DNA from: Knoxdaviesia capensis
Taxonomy: Eukaryota > Ascomycota > Sordariomycetes > Microascales > Gondwanamycetaceae
Direction of reading: 5' to 3'
Length of the DNA: 64,000 bases
NCBI GenBank assembly: GCA_001510575.1
Contig: LNGK01000010.1
Location: 1,775,111 to 1,839,110, forward strand
The first letter of the stretch is position 1. Each line of letters starts with the position of its first letter. Made by a program: the position numbers and the translations under genes. The notes under the pieces were generated by a model. The model saw only the letters and a list, made by a program, of their open reading frames with translations. It searched no databases and was not told where the DNA came from. Shown piece after piece: positions 14,704 through 26,070 of the stretch.

Positions 14704-15496
14704 ACTCGTCGGATGTCGCATCTGATAAGTAAAAATAATAAAAAATAAAAAATATTTATTTTTAAAAATAGCAACTCAATCGTCACAAAAGGGAGGGAAA
14801 GAGATACCATCTGTTCAAGATTAGATAATCACTTGGACACTTGCAAGGTTTTGCAGGGAAGGAGCCCGGGAGACCGACCACGATACGGTGGTTTGTATTG
14901 TTTTTTTTATCGTTCATGATTTCCGTTGATATCTTTAAGCTTGAATTGCGCAGTTTTGCTTGCTTCTTCTTTTGGCTTCTTGTTTCTTTCGACAGGAAAG
15001 AAGATGGGAATGGACGGGACGAATGGAATTGGGAAATGATGAGTTTTATTACTTTTTTTGGCTTATTGCACAATCTTATTTTTCTTCGTCGGGGCGTTTT
15101 TTTCTCTGGCATGACTGATTATCTCTTTCACCGTTCGTTCCCTCGTCTGACTCTTCTTCAGTGTCGTCTTGTGCTGTTTGTGACTGTGGCAGGAGAAATT
15201 GGCGATCTTAAATCGAAGTGGTGATCTCTCGCCCTCCAGGTTCAACCGTCGACACCATGTGACAGATTTTGAAGATACGTGAACAGAATACATTCGTCAT
15301 GCTTCACTATATGCACAGTAGACAAGCAGTGTCTTGAATTCTTTTTTTTAATCTTCACGTATGTGATTGTATTGTAAAAAGGTGTCGCTCTTTTTTTCTT
15401 CGTCATGTGAGGGACGGGAAGCATTTCAACAGTGATGAAAAAAGAAAAAAAAAGGGGGGGGATAACAATGAAGAGACAAGACGGGGAAGTGTCCAT
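14704..15496. other. convergent 3' region of gfaA and Rpt4
   Basis: Begins with a very A/T-rich block at about 14728-14770 right after the gfaA stop, including ATTTATTTTT and long A runs, suited to polyadenylation. The rest is T-rich on the + strand. No gene seen. Confidence 0.6.
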
Positions 15497-16956
15497 TTAC
15501 AACTTCTGGTACTCCAGCTTGCCCTCCAGCTTCTTCGCCTCGGCCACCTTGCGCACAGCGCGGTTGAAGTCCTCCTGGATGATGGCCTCACGGTCGGATT
15601 TGAGGGCGAAGAGGCCACTGTGAAGCAGAGATATGGAGTATGTTAGTGAAATGTGCATCTAAAACGAGAGAATATCCAGAGGACAGCAGCAAAGACGGGT
15701 GCCAGTGGGGGGGGGAAAGACTCACGCCTCGGTGACCACGTTACGCAGATCCGCACCGTTCAGGCCGTCGCTCATCTTGACGACGGACTCGAAGTCGATC
15801 TCGCCCTCGATGACGACGCTGGCGACGTGGATCTTGAGGATCTCGAGGCGGCCGACCTCGTTGGGCAGGGGGATTTCGATTTTGCGGTCGAGGCGGCCGG
15901 CGCGCAGCAGGGCGGGGTCGAGGGTGTCGGGGCGGTTGGTGGCCATGATGATCTTGGTCTTGCCGAGGTAGTCGAAGCCGTCGAGCTGGTTGAGCAGCTC
16001 CATGAGCGTGCGCTGGATCTCGCGGTCGGCGCTGGTGCCCTCGGAGAAGCGGCGGCCGCCGATGGCGTCGATCTCGTCCATGAAGATGATGCACGGCTCG
16101 TGCTCCTTGGCGTAGCCGAACATTTCTCGTATCAGGCGGGCCGACTCGCCGATGTATTTGTCGACGATGGCGGAGGAGACGACTGGGACGGGGGTGGTGG
16201 TCGGGTTAGCATGGACACCAACGAAGGGGAGAAAAAAAAGGAAAGAAACAAGGACGGAAACGGCACATACCCTTCAGGAAGTTCGTTTCCAAGCTACTCG
16301 CGACGGCTCTCGCCAACAGGGTCTTTCCGGTGCCGGGCGGGCCGTACAGCAGGACGCCCTTGGGCGGCTTGATGCCGACGCGCAGGAACAGCTCGGGGTT
16401 CTTCAGCGGCAGCTCGATGACCTCGCGCAGCTCGCGGATCTGGTCGTTGAGGCCGCCGATGCCGCCGAAGCTGACCTGGCCGGGATCCTCGAGCGACATG
16501 TTGTACACCAGCGGATCGACTTCGCGCGGCAGCATGCGCATAATGGTCAGCGTCGTCATATCGAGTGCCACGCGCGTGCCTTGCTTCATCTTCAGCCGGT
16601 CGACTTTGGACCGGCAGCCGACCACGTATCGGGGGCCCGACGAGGCCTTCACGATAACTGCGTAGGGGAAACAGAGGATGCGTTAGTACTTATGGATCAC
16701 CGCTGAGAACGACGGCAAGGGGGGGCAGAAGAACAGAATGCATACATCTCTCGTCATCCAGCTGCTTCAGGACCTCGCCAATGATTTGGCCTACACTCTG
16801 CAGCGCTTTGATGTTCTCCTCGGTCCGGTCATAGTCCTTCACCAACTCCTTGATCTGCAGACGCAGGTTCTTTAGCTTGGCCTCCCACTCTCGCGACTCG
16901 ATCAGTTTCGTCCGGTACGCGGCAAGAGCCGCCTGGCGTTCTTCTTCGGCACTCAT
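15497..16956 (-). CDS. rpt4: 26S proteasome regulatory ATPase Rpt4 (PSMC6, subunit 10B)
   Basis: Four exons, 16956-16746, 16657-16271, 16182-15726 and 15617-15497, give 391 aa; human PSMC6 has 389. Rpt4 is one of six AAA+ ATPases in the base of the 19S cap and unfolds substrates. An N-terminal coiled coil (about 10-70) is followed by an OB-like segment, the diagnostic [17 protein letters not shown], Walker A GPPGTGKT at 176-183, Walker B IIFMDEID with Asp235/Glu236, and [20 protein letters not shown] with the arginine fingers. The chain ends LEYQKL, without the HbYX gate-opening motif, as expected of this subunit. All three introns have standard donors. It is divergent from SF3a2. The distinction from Rpt1-3/5/6 rests on the [12 protein letters not shown] and [18 protein letters not shown] motifs. 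Confidence 0.95.
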
Positions 16957-17767
16957 GGTGGGGGGCGGCGGTGGGTGTGTTGGTGAGGGTCCTGGGGAAT
17001 CGAGGAGGTATATATAAGGGAAAATTCGGGGGCTCAGAGAGAAGACGGCTCGGTAGGTGACAGACCGAGAGACGTTCTTCTGGTGGTGATCACTCTGAAA
17101 GATGACAAATTCAGAGGCACCGAGATTCGCGTGAGGTCGTTGGAGGGATCGGGGGGTCGAAGGGAAACGGAGGGTTGGGGACCAAGAAAATGGAAGGGTG
17201 AAGAGAGAATGGAAGTCCAAGGAAAGAATGGCAATCAACTTCCAAAAAGAATCGGCGAAGATGAAGGGCAGTGTGGGGATGAAGGGTGATGTGGTGGAAG
17301 CAATGAAAAGTGAAGTTGAAAGATGCTGAGCTGTGATGCTGCTTGTGAGCTTCAACACAAACGCAGCAACCGCCACCAAACAATGCTGGATGGTGACGAG
17401 CCGCACTGGAGCCTGCATTGAAACTGGCGACACGAGCCGACAATTAGCCGCCCCGATTATTCAGCTGACTGGCGGATGGCTAAACATCGGTGTTTTGTTT
17501 CTGTCTTCAGACCTTTGGTCCCGTATATCTGCTTCTTCAACGTCGAGTTTCTCTGTACACTATTTTCATTCAAACTGATCAAGTTCACCCATCCCATCAA
17601 CCCTTCGACCTGATATCAGCCCAATCGAGAGCGCACTCTCATCGTGTTATCACGCACCATCTCCCTCGGCCTTCCATTCCATCCTAACAGATACCCTGAA
17701 CCTCATATCTCTCTTCACCTCTCTACACACTCACCCACACACACACACACACACACGATCCCCAACC
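16957..17767. promoter_or_regulatory. divergent promoter region of Rpt4 and SF3a2
   Basis: 811 bp between two start codons. A TATATATAA stretch lies at about 17010, close to the Rpt4 start and probably within its leader. On the SF3a2 side a (CA)n tract at 17735-17756 runs almost to the ATG. Nothing else is seen. Confidence 0.5.
17735..17756. repeat. (CA)11 microsatellite in the SF3a2 leader
   Basis: Dinucleotide run ending 11 bp before the SF3a2 start codon, so it is probably part of the 5' untranslated region. Confidence 0.9.
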
Positions 17768-18508
17768 ATGGACTACCAGAACCGAGTCGGGTCCAAGTTC
17801 GGCGGCGGCGGCGTCGCCTCGCACAGCGTCTCGAACGCCGACCGCCGCGAGCGCCTCCGCAAGCTGGCCCTCGAGACGATCGACCTCGACAAAGACCCGT
17901 ACTTCTTCAAGAACCACGTCGGCAGCTTCGAGTGCCGGCTGTGTCTGACGGTGCACCAGAACGACGGCTCGTACCTCGCGCACACGCAGGGCAAGAAGCA
18001 CCAGACGAACCTGGCGCGGCGCGCGGCGCGCGAGCAGAAGGAGAGCCGGGCGCGCGGCGCCGGCGGGGCCGGCGGCGACATCGACCCGGCCACGGGGCTG
18101 CCGACGGCGCTCGGCAACGTGTCGGCCAGCCGCCGCAACCTGATCAAGATCGGCCGCCCGGGCTACAAGGTCACCAAGGTGCGCGACGCCGCCACCCGCC
18201 AGAACGGCCTGCTGTTCCAGCTGCAGTACCCGGACATCACGCCCGCCGTCGTGCCCAAGTGGCAGATGATGAACGCCTTCTCGCAGCGCGTCGAGGACGC
18301 CGACAAGAACTTCCAGTACCTGCTCGTCGCCGCCGAGCCGTACGAGACCGTCGGGTTCAAGATCCCGGCGCGCGACTTGGATCGCAGGGAGGACCGCCAC
18401 TTCAGCTTCTGGGACCCCGATGCGCGCGAGTTCTGGGTGCAGGTCATGTTCATGACTGATCGCGAGCAGCACTTCGGCGCAGCCCCGGGTCTTGCGGGCC
18501 GCAAATAA
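17768..18508 (+). CDS. sap62: splicing factor 3A subunit 2 (SF3a66, yeast Prp11)
   Basis: Single exon, 246 aa. SF3a2 is part of the U2 snRNP and helps it bind the branch region. The N-terminus MDYQNRVGSKFGGGGVASHS is nearly invariant in the family. A matrin-type C2H2 zinc finger has Cys56, Cys59, His72 and His78 (FECRLCLTVHQ through HTQGKKH). It continues with RNLIKIGRPGYKVTK and PEYETVGFKIP-like and FWDPDAREFWVQVMF segments typical of SF3a2. The proline-rich C-terminal repeats of the animal protein are absent, as is usual in fungi. The lack of introns is notable beside neighbours with three or more. The start is certain from the conserved N-terminus. Confidence 0.95.
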   Translation: MDYQNRVGSKFGGGGVASHSVSNADRRERLRKLALETIDLDKDPYFFKNHVGSFECRLCLTVHQNDGSYLAHTQGKKHQTNLARRAAREQKESRARGAGGAGGDIDPATGLPTALGNVSASRRNLIKIGRPGYKVTKVRDAATRQNGLLFQLQYPDITPAVVPKWQMMNAFSQRVEDADKNFQYLLVAAEPYETVGFKIPARDLDRREDRHFSFWDPDAREFWVQVMFMTDREQHFGAAPGLAGRK

Positions 18509-19457
18509 ACTCCCCTTCTCTTTTTTTCTATGAGGAAGCCCTGAGAGCGTTTCTATCTGTTTGCATGCATTCCTGCTTGTTTTTTGTCTATCACCTGCTC
18601 TTCACGGCAATTTTTCTCGGTAACCCTCTCTGCTCTGCACGGAGCCGGGCTTTCTTTTCAAAAGTTTCCCCGTCTTGGCGTCTAGGACTGGGCGGATTCG
18701 GCGTTTTTTCTGGCTATGGGTTATATATCATGGGCTTATCTTCACCCTTATGTATGTCTGGTTTGTTCATTGGCAACTCCTCTTTTTTTCTGGCGTTTTG
18801 CTCAATTCACTAATACTCTATGCGAACGAAGTGGCCCAGATATCGCGTGTATTCATGTTGAGAGATGCGTAGATACCCTCTGGATTTTCGTAGTGTGGTT
18901 CACAACACTGCTTCCACATGCAGGAAACGCGTCAACGCTAGATCCCTAACCGTAAATGACTGCTCACCGTAACACAGCTAAAGCAGAGCGCAAAAATCAC
19001 GACAAATGAGTAGACGAACAGGAATAGCGGAACGGAACTTGCTTCAAACTGACTAGTAAAAGATAGGAAGGAGTTCAAGCACACGAAATCAGAACTTTCG
19101 AGCGAAGGGTTGGAGATAACAACCAGCAGAGCAAAAAACACTAGAGACGAGGAAAAAAGAGAACACAATCCCCCACAGGGTCAGAGATACGGTTTCTTGG
19201 ATAACGAACCACCCCTTTCCTTTCCTTTCCTTGCTTCCAGAGCTGGCCATGTCTTCCTCCTCTTCCTGACCCCCAGTCCAACGAAACGCAAATCCCGAAT
19301 GTGCTTCCTCCCGTTTATACCCGAACCAAATATACAGCAAAAGAGAGGGTGGTTGGGGGGGAAACCTCGAAAAATTAAAGGCCCCAGGCCTCTTGCGGGT
19401 CATCAAAAGACGACCACATATTTCCTCCTCTCCCAAAGGCCGTTCCCGGCCCTGAAT
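18509..19457. other. convergent 3' region of SF3a2 and CotA
   Basis: About 950 bp, T-rich on the + strand after SF3a2 and A-rich toward CotA, as expected of two facing 3' ends. No gene or repeat array seen. Confidence 0.55.
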
Positions 19458-21507
19458 TTACCGGAAGTTGTTATCAAACCGCTTGAAGGTGTATCCGATG
19501 AACGGCAGGCTGAGCTCGGGCGACTCCTCCGGCTGCACGTTGCGGCCCTGCTGGATGGCCTGGGCGCGGAGCAGCGTGGCGTTGTCGGTCTGGTCGATCT
19601 CATCGGTGGGGAAGTACGTGGTGTCGATGTTGGACGTCAGGCGCGGCTCGAACGGAGCGCGGATGCGGCGCAGCTGGTCGAACTCGACGCCGCGGAAGAA
19701 CGGGTGGCCCTTGATCTCGTGGGCGCCGCCGCTGCCGAGGCGGTTCTCCGAGTTGCAGACAAGGCTGGTAGAGGGTGAGAGATGTTAGTTGATCAGGACT
19801 TTCGTTTTGTGACCGGAATGAAAAGTTCACAGGTAGCTAATAAGGGGGAAGGAAACATCAGGGCAGCTGCATACCTTCGGATCAGGTTCTCAGCCTCAAC
19901 GCCGAGCTGAATGTCATCAGGGAAGTACAGAGTCTGTCTCCAGTTGATGATCTTGCGGTAGGTATCGTGGCTATCCTCAGCACAGAACGGAGGCCATCCG
20001 ACAAGGCACTCGAACATGATAGTTCCCAGAGACCACCAATCGCAGTCGAACGAGTAACCGCCGCCAGTGAAGATTTCCGGGGCGATGTAGTCGGGGGTGC
20101 CGACAGTCGAGTAGGCCATCAACCGACGGGAGCGACGCCAGTCATTAATCTGGGAGCGGTTGCTGACAGTCAGGTTGATCTGGTCAATGGCAATCGAGTT
20201 ACGATCGCCTCTTGGCCGCGTCGACCGGCCCTGGAGGAGCTGCTGGTAGTACGTGTTGTCGTGGAGGCGTTGGAAGCCGGTGGACAGACCAAAGTCGGTC
20301 AGCTTCACGTGGCCACCACGATCGAGCAGGATGTTATCGGGTTTGATATCACTATCAGGTTGGTTTACAGGTTAGCAAGCTGTTGTGAGCTACTGACACC
20401 AAAACTCTTCAACAGAAGGAAGGGGTCCACGCACCGATGGATGAACTGTAGGTTGTGCACAGCCTCGATAGCCAAAACGATCTCAGCAATGTAGAATCTC
20501 GTGATATCCTCTGAGAAGATCTCGTATTTGATGAGCATGGTCATCAAATCACCGCCCGGAAGGAACTCCATGAGCATGTACAGGAAGTTCGCATCCTGGA
20601 AGGTAGTGAACAGCTTGACCACCCACGGACTGTCCGACTCGGCAAGAATATCTCGTTCGGCACGGACGTGGGCAAGCTGGTCCTTCTTGAACATCTCCGT
20701 CTTGATCAGAGACTTCATGGCGTACACCTTGCCGTCGGCTTTCTTCTGGACAAGCTTGACTTCTCCGAAGGCACCCTTTCCAATGATCTTGATGGTGTTG
20801 TAGTTCTCGGGCTTGTCCTTGGTACGCAGGAAGCGGAGGTACTGGCCCTCCTTGCGGCCATGGGTGGCCCAGAGCTGCTCACGGCGGGTGGTGCTCTGGT
20901 TGGGGTCCTGGAGCTTCTGCTCAAGCTCGCTCTGTCTAGGTTCGGGGGAGGGGCCATTGTTAGCTTCGTGAACAAATCGGTAGATAAAAGGGAAAGAGCC
21001 ATGGCGCAGATGGTTATATATTGGCGGTCCGACAGCACCACGGCCAAAAACAGATGGAGAGTAACCGACCTCTGATTCCGCTCACGGGCACGCTTCACGC
21101 TATCCTTGAAGAAGTCGGCAGCAAGCTGGGTGCACTTGCGCTGGTTGTTGCTGGCATTGGGGCCATAAAGCTCGGGGGTGCGTTGAGGGGCGGGCTGGAA
21201 CTCGTTGTGCGAGGCGGTAGCCACGCCAGCGGCGGCCTTGGACGGCAGCGGCGGGGCATTGGCGTATCCGGTGTACGGGGCCGACTGGCCAGTGGCACCC
21301 GCGGTGCGAGGGCGCTGGTTCGGCTGCGGGGCGGCCCGAGTGCTGGCGTACTGCTGGGGGCGAGCGACCGAAGCCGGGGCGGGAGCACCGCCGCCGAGCT
21401 GCGAGAACTGGTGGGCGAGGCCGACGTTGGGGTCGTTGGTGGCGGGGCCGGCTCCGCGCTGGACGTATCCGGGCGACGGCTGGGCCGAGTAGTCGCTCAT
21501 GGCATGG

Positions 21508-21541
<34 letters not shown>

Positions 21542-21785
21542 ACTGGGCGCCAGCAGGGTACTGGGCCTGCACAAAGTATCCGGCCGGAGCATATCCGGCG
21601 GTGTACGGCTGCTGGGGCTGCGAGGACTGCTGGTTCGGGAGGCCGGCGGCGGGCGTGGGGTTCGAGGGGAACACGGGCTGCGGGAAGGTCGACGGCGTGG
21701 TCGGGTAGGTCCGGTCGGTGGGAGGGAGACGCTCGTTGTTGTTCCCGAAGTTGAGGTACAGACGGTTGGGGTTGGCGGAGTCCAT
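19458..21785 (-). CDS. cotA: NDR/LATS-family serine/threonine kinase (COT-1/Orb6/Cbk1 type)
   Basis: Four exons, 21785-21070, 20935-20435, 20351-19875 and 19764-19458, give 666 aa. COT-1-type kinases with a Mob2 partner control polarised hyphal growth. Residues 1-238 are rich in Gln, Pro, Ala and Tyr, with a run of ten Gln. A basic stretch before the kinase ([24 protein letters not shown]) matches the Mob-binding N-terminal region. The kinase domain has GKGAFG at 291-296, Lys313, HRDIKPDN at 405-412 and DFG at 425-427, then the long insert before the activation segment [17 protein letters not shown] that marks NDR kinases. The C-terminus has the hydrophobic motif [11 protein letters not shown] start at [14 protein letters not shown], which resembles other COT-1 N-termini; an in-frame extension of ten codons upstream has no such support. 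Confidence 0.94.
21511..21540. repeat. CAG/CTG trinucleotide run in cotA
   Basis: Ten tandem triplets that encode poly-Gln (Q10) in the disordered N-terminus of the kinase. Such tracts vary in length between strains. Confidence 0.9.
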
Positions 21786-22976
21786 GGTGGGATTTGGGTT
21801 ACTGGAACGGTACAAGTCCCAGGAAGATGTTTAGTGCAGATAGGGGGTGAGATGAAGCTTGGAAGGGAGTCTCACTGCTTGAGCAAGGAGAACAAGATAG
21901 GGCAAGGAAGATGGATGGATATATAGAAAGAAAAAAGAAGGCAGGCATATATGGATATCAGGGTCAGACAGGTGATAGGGGGGAGAGATAACCAACGGCC
22001 TATGCAAGATACAAGCAGAACCACGTCAATGGCCTGGAAGCAAAAACAGCAATCAAGATCACAGATCCAAATAGGGCCACAGATAAAGCTTCAACTTAGC
22101 AAGTCAACGAGAAGAGGTATGAAAGGAGGTGAGGGCTAAGCTGACAGGGGAAAAGCAGAAGAAGGGGGGAAGTTGGAAAAAAACGGTTAGGATCAAGAGG
22201 GTCTTAGGAGAAGCAGCATATCATAACAGCCATACCAAAAATCAGGGCCCAGGCTCTCTTCTAGCGTATCTAGAACAGTACCAAAAACACCAACAAACAC
22301 GAGTGTGGGAGATTTAAGTTTAGGGGAACACAAAACAAGCACAGCATGATGGAATGGAAAGGGGGGTGGGGGGCACTGGGACGTTTTTGTTTGGGATCTA
22401 GCAAAAGTGAGAGAGCGCAGAAAAGGGTTGAGGGGGGATCATCTGTGCTGGCATGAAAGACGGTGAAGGCGAGTTTGATACTGCCCGGCAGAATGTCGTG
22501 AAGGATTCAGGCGGTGAGAATGTCTGGTGTGTTTCTTGTTAGCAAGTCCTTAACCGCCCGCCTGCGTAAGCCTGGCCTCACCGTCCCCGTCACTCATGAA
22601 TCTTCATGCACTGGTAGGAAAGGCTGTTACAGGTCTGATTGGAGGACATTCGGGCTGCAGAATTTGACCAGTTCATCCATGGGTCTTCTTTCTCACATGC
22701 ACAGGTTCCTTTGCCCCAGATCTTCTTGATATCAAGGTCGGATTCACCAAAGTCACGTGTCACATACTGTTCGAATAAGTATGTGCACACTGTATTCGCA
22801 CGGCTTCAATTTCATGCTGCCTTTTTGGTTGCGACTGGAGATGTGCGTGATACAAGGAAGAACTCCAACCTCGACTCCAACGCATACGAGAGAGCCAGCA
22901 TTTCACCCTCGACGACCACCCTTTCTCTCTCCCTCTTACTCTGTCTCCAACACCCGACAAACCCCTCCCTGCAAAG
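21786..22976. promoter_or_regulatory. divergent promoter region of cotA and the Fyv6-like gene
   Basis: 1.19 kb. The + strand is purine-rich from about 21840 to 22450, so the cotA transcript strand is pyrimidine-rich there, as in a long promoter or leader. The last 60 bp before 22977 are CT-rich for the opposite gene. No other gene seen. Confidence 0.5.
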
Positions 22977-23937
22977 ATGTCCCGCTTCGTGTCGGGCGGA
23001 ACCATCGAGGGCGACGTGACGGCCCCAGCATCAGCTGCCGTCCACAGCGGCCCCGGAGCGCCAGCAGCCGCGGCCGGTGACGGCAGCGCGAAGATCGGCC
23101 ACAACACCAGCGAGTGGGACGTGGTGCAGCGCGAGATCGAGTCGGACCGCCAGCGCCGCGCCGAGGAGCACGCGCGCCACATGGCGGGCGAGGAGAAGAG
23201 CCTGTTTGCGATACTGCAGGAGAACAAGGGTGGGTGCATCCTCTCTCGCGGCTCTCCGTGGCGGGAGGTCGTCATGCTGGAATGCAAAGTGAACGGCCGA
23301 GCTGACCCCTCTTCTGAAAATCAACACAGCCGCGAAACAAGCCGCCTTCGACGAGGCCAACAACCTCCGCAACCAGTTCCGCGCCCTCGACGACGACGAG
23401 ATCGAGTTTCTCGACGGCGTCGACCGCTCACGCCGCGAGCTCGAGGAGCAGCTGCGCCGTGACACGGCCGACCGGCTGCAAGCCTTCCGCGACGCGCAGA
23501 ACATGGAACTCAACCATGCGGCCGTCGCGGCCGGTGGTGGCGGTGCAGGCGGCGGCGGTGGCGGCGGTGATGGTGTCCTGGAGGGGCTGGGCGCGAGTGC
23601 GGCGGATTGGGCGGTTGCGCGGAAACGCAAGCGCGGGATCAAGGATGCGGGCGGCGGCACGGTGTTCAAAGGGCTCAAGGCGCGGCGGGTGAGTGGGGAC
23701 GCCAGCAAAGAGCCGGCCGGTGCCGCGAAGACTGGTGGTGCAGACGAGACGGCGCAGAAGGCCCCGGAGAGCAGCCCGGCCGGGGCGAAAGCGAAGCCGG
23801 CAAGCGCGAAGAACCCCGAGGAGCAGAAGTCGGCCCCCGTACCCGCGCAAATACCAAAACCGGGCCCGAAGCCGCCAGTGAATAAACCACAGCTAAGTCT
23901 TGTAGACTACGGCTCAGATGACGATGACGATGAATAA
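22977..23937 (+). CDS. FAM192A/PIP30-like protein (NIP30 domain; yeast Fyv6 relative)
   Basis: Two exons, 22977-23229 and 23330-23937, give 286 aa. The N-terminal half carries the family pattern: FVSGGTIEG, EWDVVQREIESDRQRR, a helix with SLFAILQENKAAKQAAFDEA, then LDDDEIEFLDGVDRSRRELE and RDTADRLQAFR, predicted as a long charged helix. Human FAM192A (PSME3IP1) binds the nuclear proteasome activator PA28gamma, and yeast Fyv6 acts in the second step of splicing; which role applies here is not visible. The C-terminal half is disordered, with a Gly run, a basic KRKRGIKDAGGGTVFKGLKARR nuclear-type segment in pieces, and the acidic end DYGSDDDDDE. It converges with Tim54 at 384 bp. Confidence 0.82.
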
Positions 23938-24321
23938 CAAGACCAACACCAAACAAAACAAAAAGAAGGAAAAGAAGAATTAGATGGGAAAGTAGAGTGT
24001 CTATGAATTCAATGATACCCCTCAAAATGCTCCTCCATGCAGAGGCAGCCCCAGCTTTATGTACATTTTTTAACACAACCCCCACCTATGGGGCACCAAC
24101 AGGAAGTCCGTCCGTATTGCTTGTAATGAAGATGCTCCCCATAGCAAGCACAAGAAGGAAATAGAAGAAGATCGCCCAGCAAAGCAAAATAGTAGTACAG
24201 TGTAAGAGATAAATAAAAAGAACACGAGAGAATCCAATACCACACTCACACAGCATACACACACCACCTGTGCAGGTTAGAAAAGGGGAGAAGAGTGGGA
24301 GGTGCAGATGGCCCAGACCCC
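23938..24321. other. convergent 3' region of the Fyv6-like gene and Tim54
   Basis: 384 bp, A-rich on the + strand. No gene seen. Confidence 0.6.
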
Positions 24322-26070
24322 TCAATCATCCAGATCGCCCACATTCAACTTAGGCGGCCCGGCCCACCATTTGGCCCCAGCACGCACCAGCCCGCGCAGC
24401 TGGCCCTTGATCCACCCCTCGACCTCCTCCTCGGGCACCACCACGGCGCGCGCGCGCGCCTCGATCTCCTCGGGCAACCGGAACCGCCGCAGCCGCTCGC
24501 CGACCCGCGCGTCGACCGCCATCGGCGACGTCCAGATGTACTCGGTGGGGATGAGTGTGTGCTCGGACACGGGCTCCGGTGTGGGCGGAGGGGGCGTCGT
24601 GGCGCTGTCAGCGTCAGAAGCAGCAGCAGCACTGGCGGCAGCGGCATCGGCAGCGGCAGCGGCAGTGCTCTCGGCGTGCTTCTTCAGGTCATCAGCCAGC
24701 TTCTTCGCCGCCTTGTCCGCCTCCTTCTTGTCTTCCGCGGGGGCCTTCCACACCGACTTCAGCCAGTCGCGCTCCTCCCACGCGAGCGCAGACTCGACAT
24801 CGCCCGCCGCCGACGACCGCGTCTCCCCGGCAGCAGGGGCAGCACCGTCAGCCGTGGCCGGCACCTCGAACGGGCCGTACGCGCCAAAGCACGCCGCCGC
24901 AACCTCGCGGCCAACGTCGTCCGCCAGTTTGCGGCGGTTGAGGAACCGCCCGAGCCGGATGAACGTGTTCGAGAAGCCCAGGATGTGCGGGAACTGCACG
25001 GTGGCCACGGGGCCGAGCTCGGCGGGCGCGGCGCGCGGCAGGATCGCCGTGTCGTAGTCCTCGGGGCTGTTGTACGGCGGCGGCTGCGGCGGCCGCTCGT
25101 TCTTCTTGGCGCGCTCGGCCGCCGCTTCGGCGTCGCTGCCCGGCGCGGGCTTGGGCTTCGCGTCCGCGAGGCGCTGCTTGCGCTCCGCCTCGGCGTGCAG
25201 CAGCGCGTCGACCTGCGGCGGCCGCTCGACGGGGCCGAGCCACCCCTCGTGCACGCCGCGCACGTACTCCTTCCACGCGTGGCGGCCGATCACAATGTCG
25301 CCGCGCACGCCGTCATAGTCCGGGATGCCGCGCGACTTGCGGTAGCTGTCGATCTTCTGCGCGTCGGTCAGCAGCTCGGCCTCGGCCTCGGCCGCGGCCG
25401 CGCCGGGCTTCTCGGTGTCGCGGCGCGCGCGGCGGATCTTCTCGGCCACGGCCGCCCGCACGTCGCCCTGCTGGCGGCCCTGCACGAACTCCCAGTCGAG
25501 GCCGGAGCCGCCGAGCACCGGCTTGATGAACTCGATGAAGTAGTCCTGGGCGACGCGCAGGCCGTCGCCGGGCGGGCTCTGCAGGAACACAGTGAGACGG
25601 CGCGGCATCTCGTCGCCTACGGCCAGCGGCTCGTCGGCGAGCGACGACACCACGCGGCGCCACTTGGCCGTCGCGCGTTTCTTCTCGCGCTTGTCGTAGA
25701 TGATGGCCGACGCGAAGGCTGTCGACAGCGTTATGAAGATCATCCAGTTGCGCGACGGGAGCTTTCGCGGCAACTTCGGGATGCCGAGCATGCGCAGCGC
25801 TGTGTTGCCGCCGCTCGGCTTCTTGTACGTCGCGGCATTTGCGGTGGTCGGGGAGGCGGCCGCACTCGTTGTGGAGGCCGGCGTCGCTGCGGGTGTGGGA
25901 TTAGGGGCCTAGATCGACGGACAGATCGGTGAGATCTCGTGTTAGCCATCTGGTTCAGGTCGCACCGGGATCCTCGACTTGCATAGACAAGCGAGGGCAA
26001 ACGCCTGCTGTCCTCGATCTTCTGCCGAACTCACCTGAGGCCCAGATGCCCCGGGTTGGGATTCTGACAT
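24322..26070 (-). CDS. tim54: mitochondrial inner membrane translocase subunit Tim54
   Basis: Two exons, 26070-26035 (12 codons) and 25908-24322, give 540 aa. Tim54 is a TIM22-complex subunit that inserts carrier proteins into the inner membrane. Residues 13-51 are Pro/Ala/Thr-rich. The family signature GIPKLPRKLPSRNWMIF (about 53-70) leads into the single membrane span NWMIFITLSTAFASAIIYD (about 66-84), then KREKKRATAKW. Further conserved blocks are FLQSPPGDGLRVAQDYFIEF, PVLGGSGLDWEFVQGRQQGD and FPHILGFSNTFIRLGRFLNRR. An Ala-rich low-complexity stretch lies near residues 425-450. The opposite strand has a long open frame caused by GC-ending codons, which I treat as a shadow. The gene lies tandem to and downstream of the Clg1-like gene. 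Confidence 0.93.

Noticed and set aside
24295..25932. 545-codon open frame antisense to Tim54
   Set aside because: Same codon-bias effect; Arg/Gly/Leu-rich composition without domain character.
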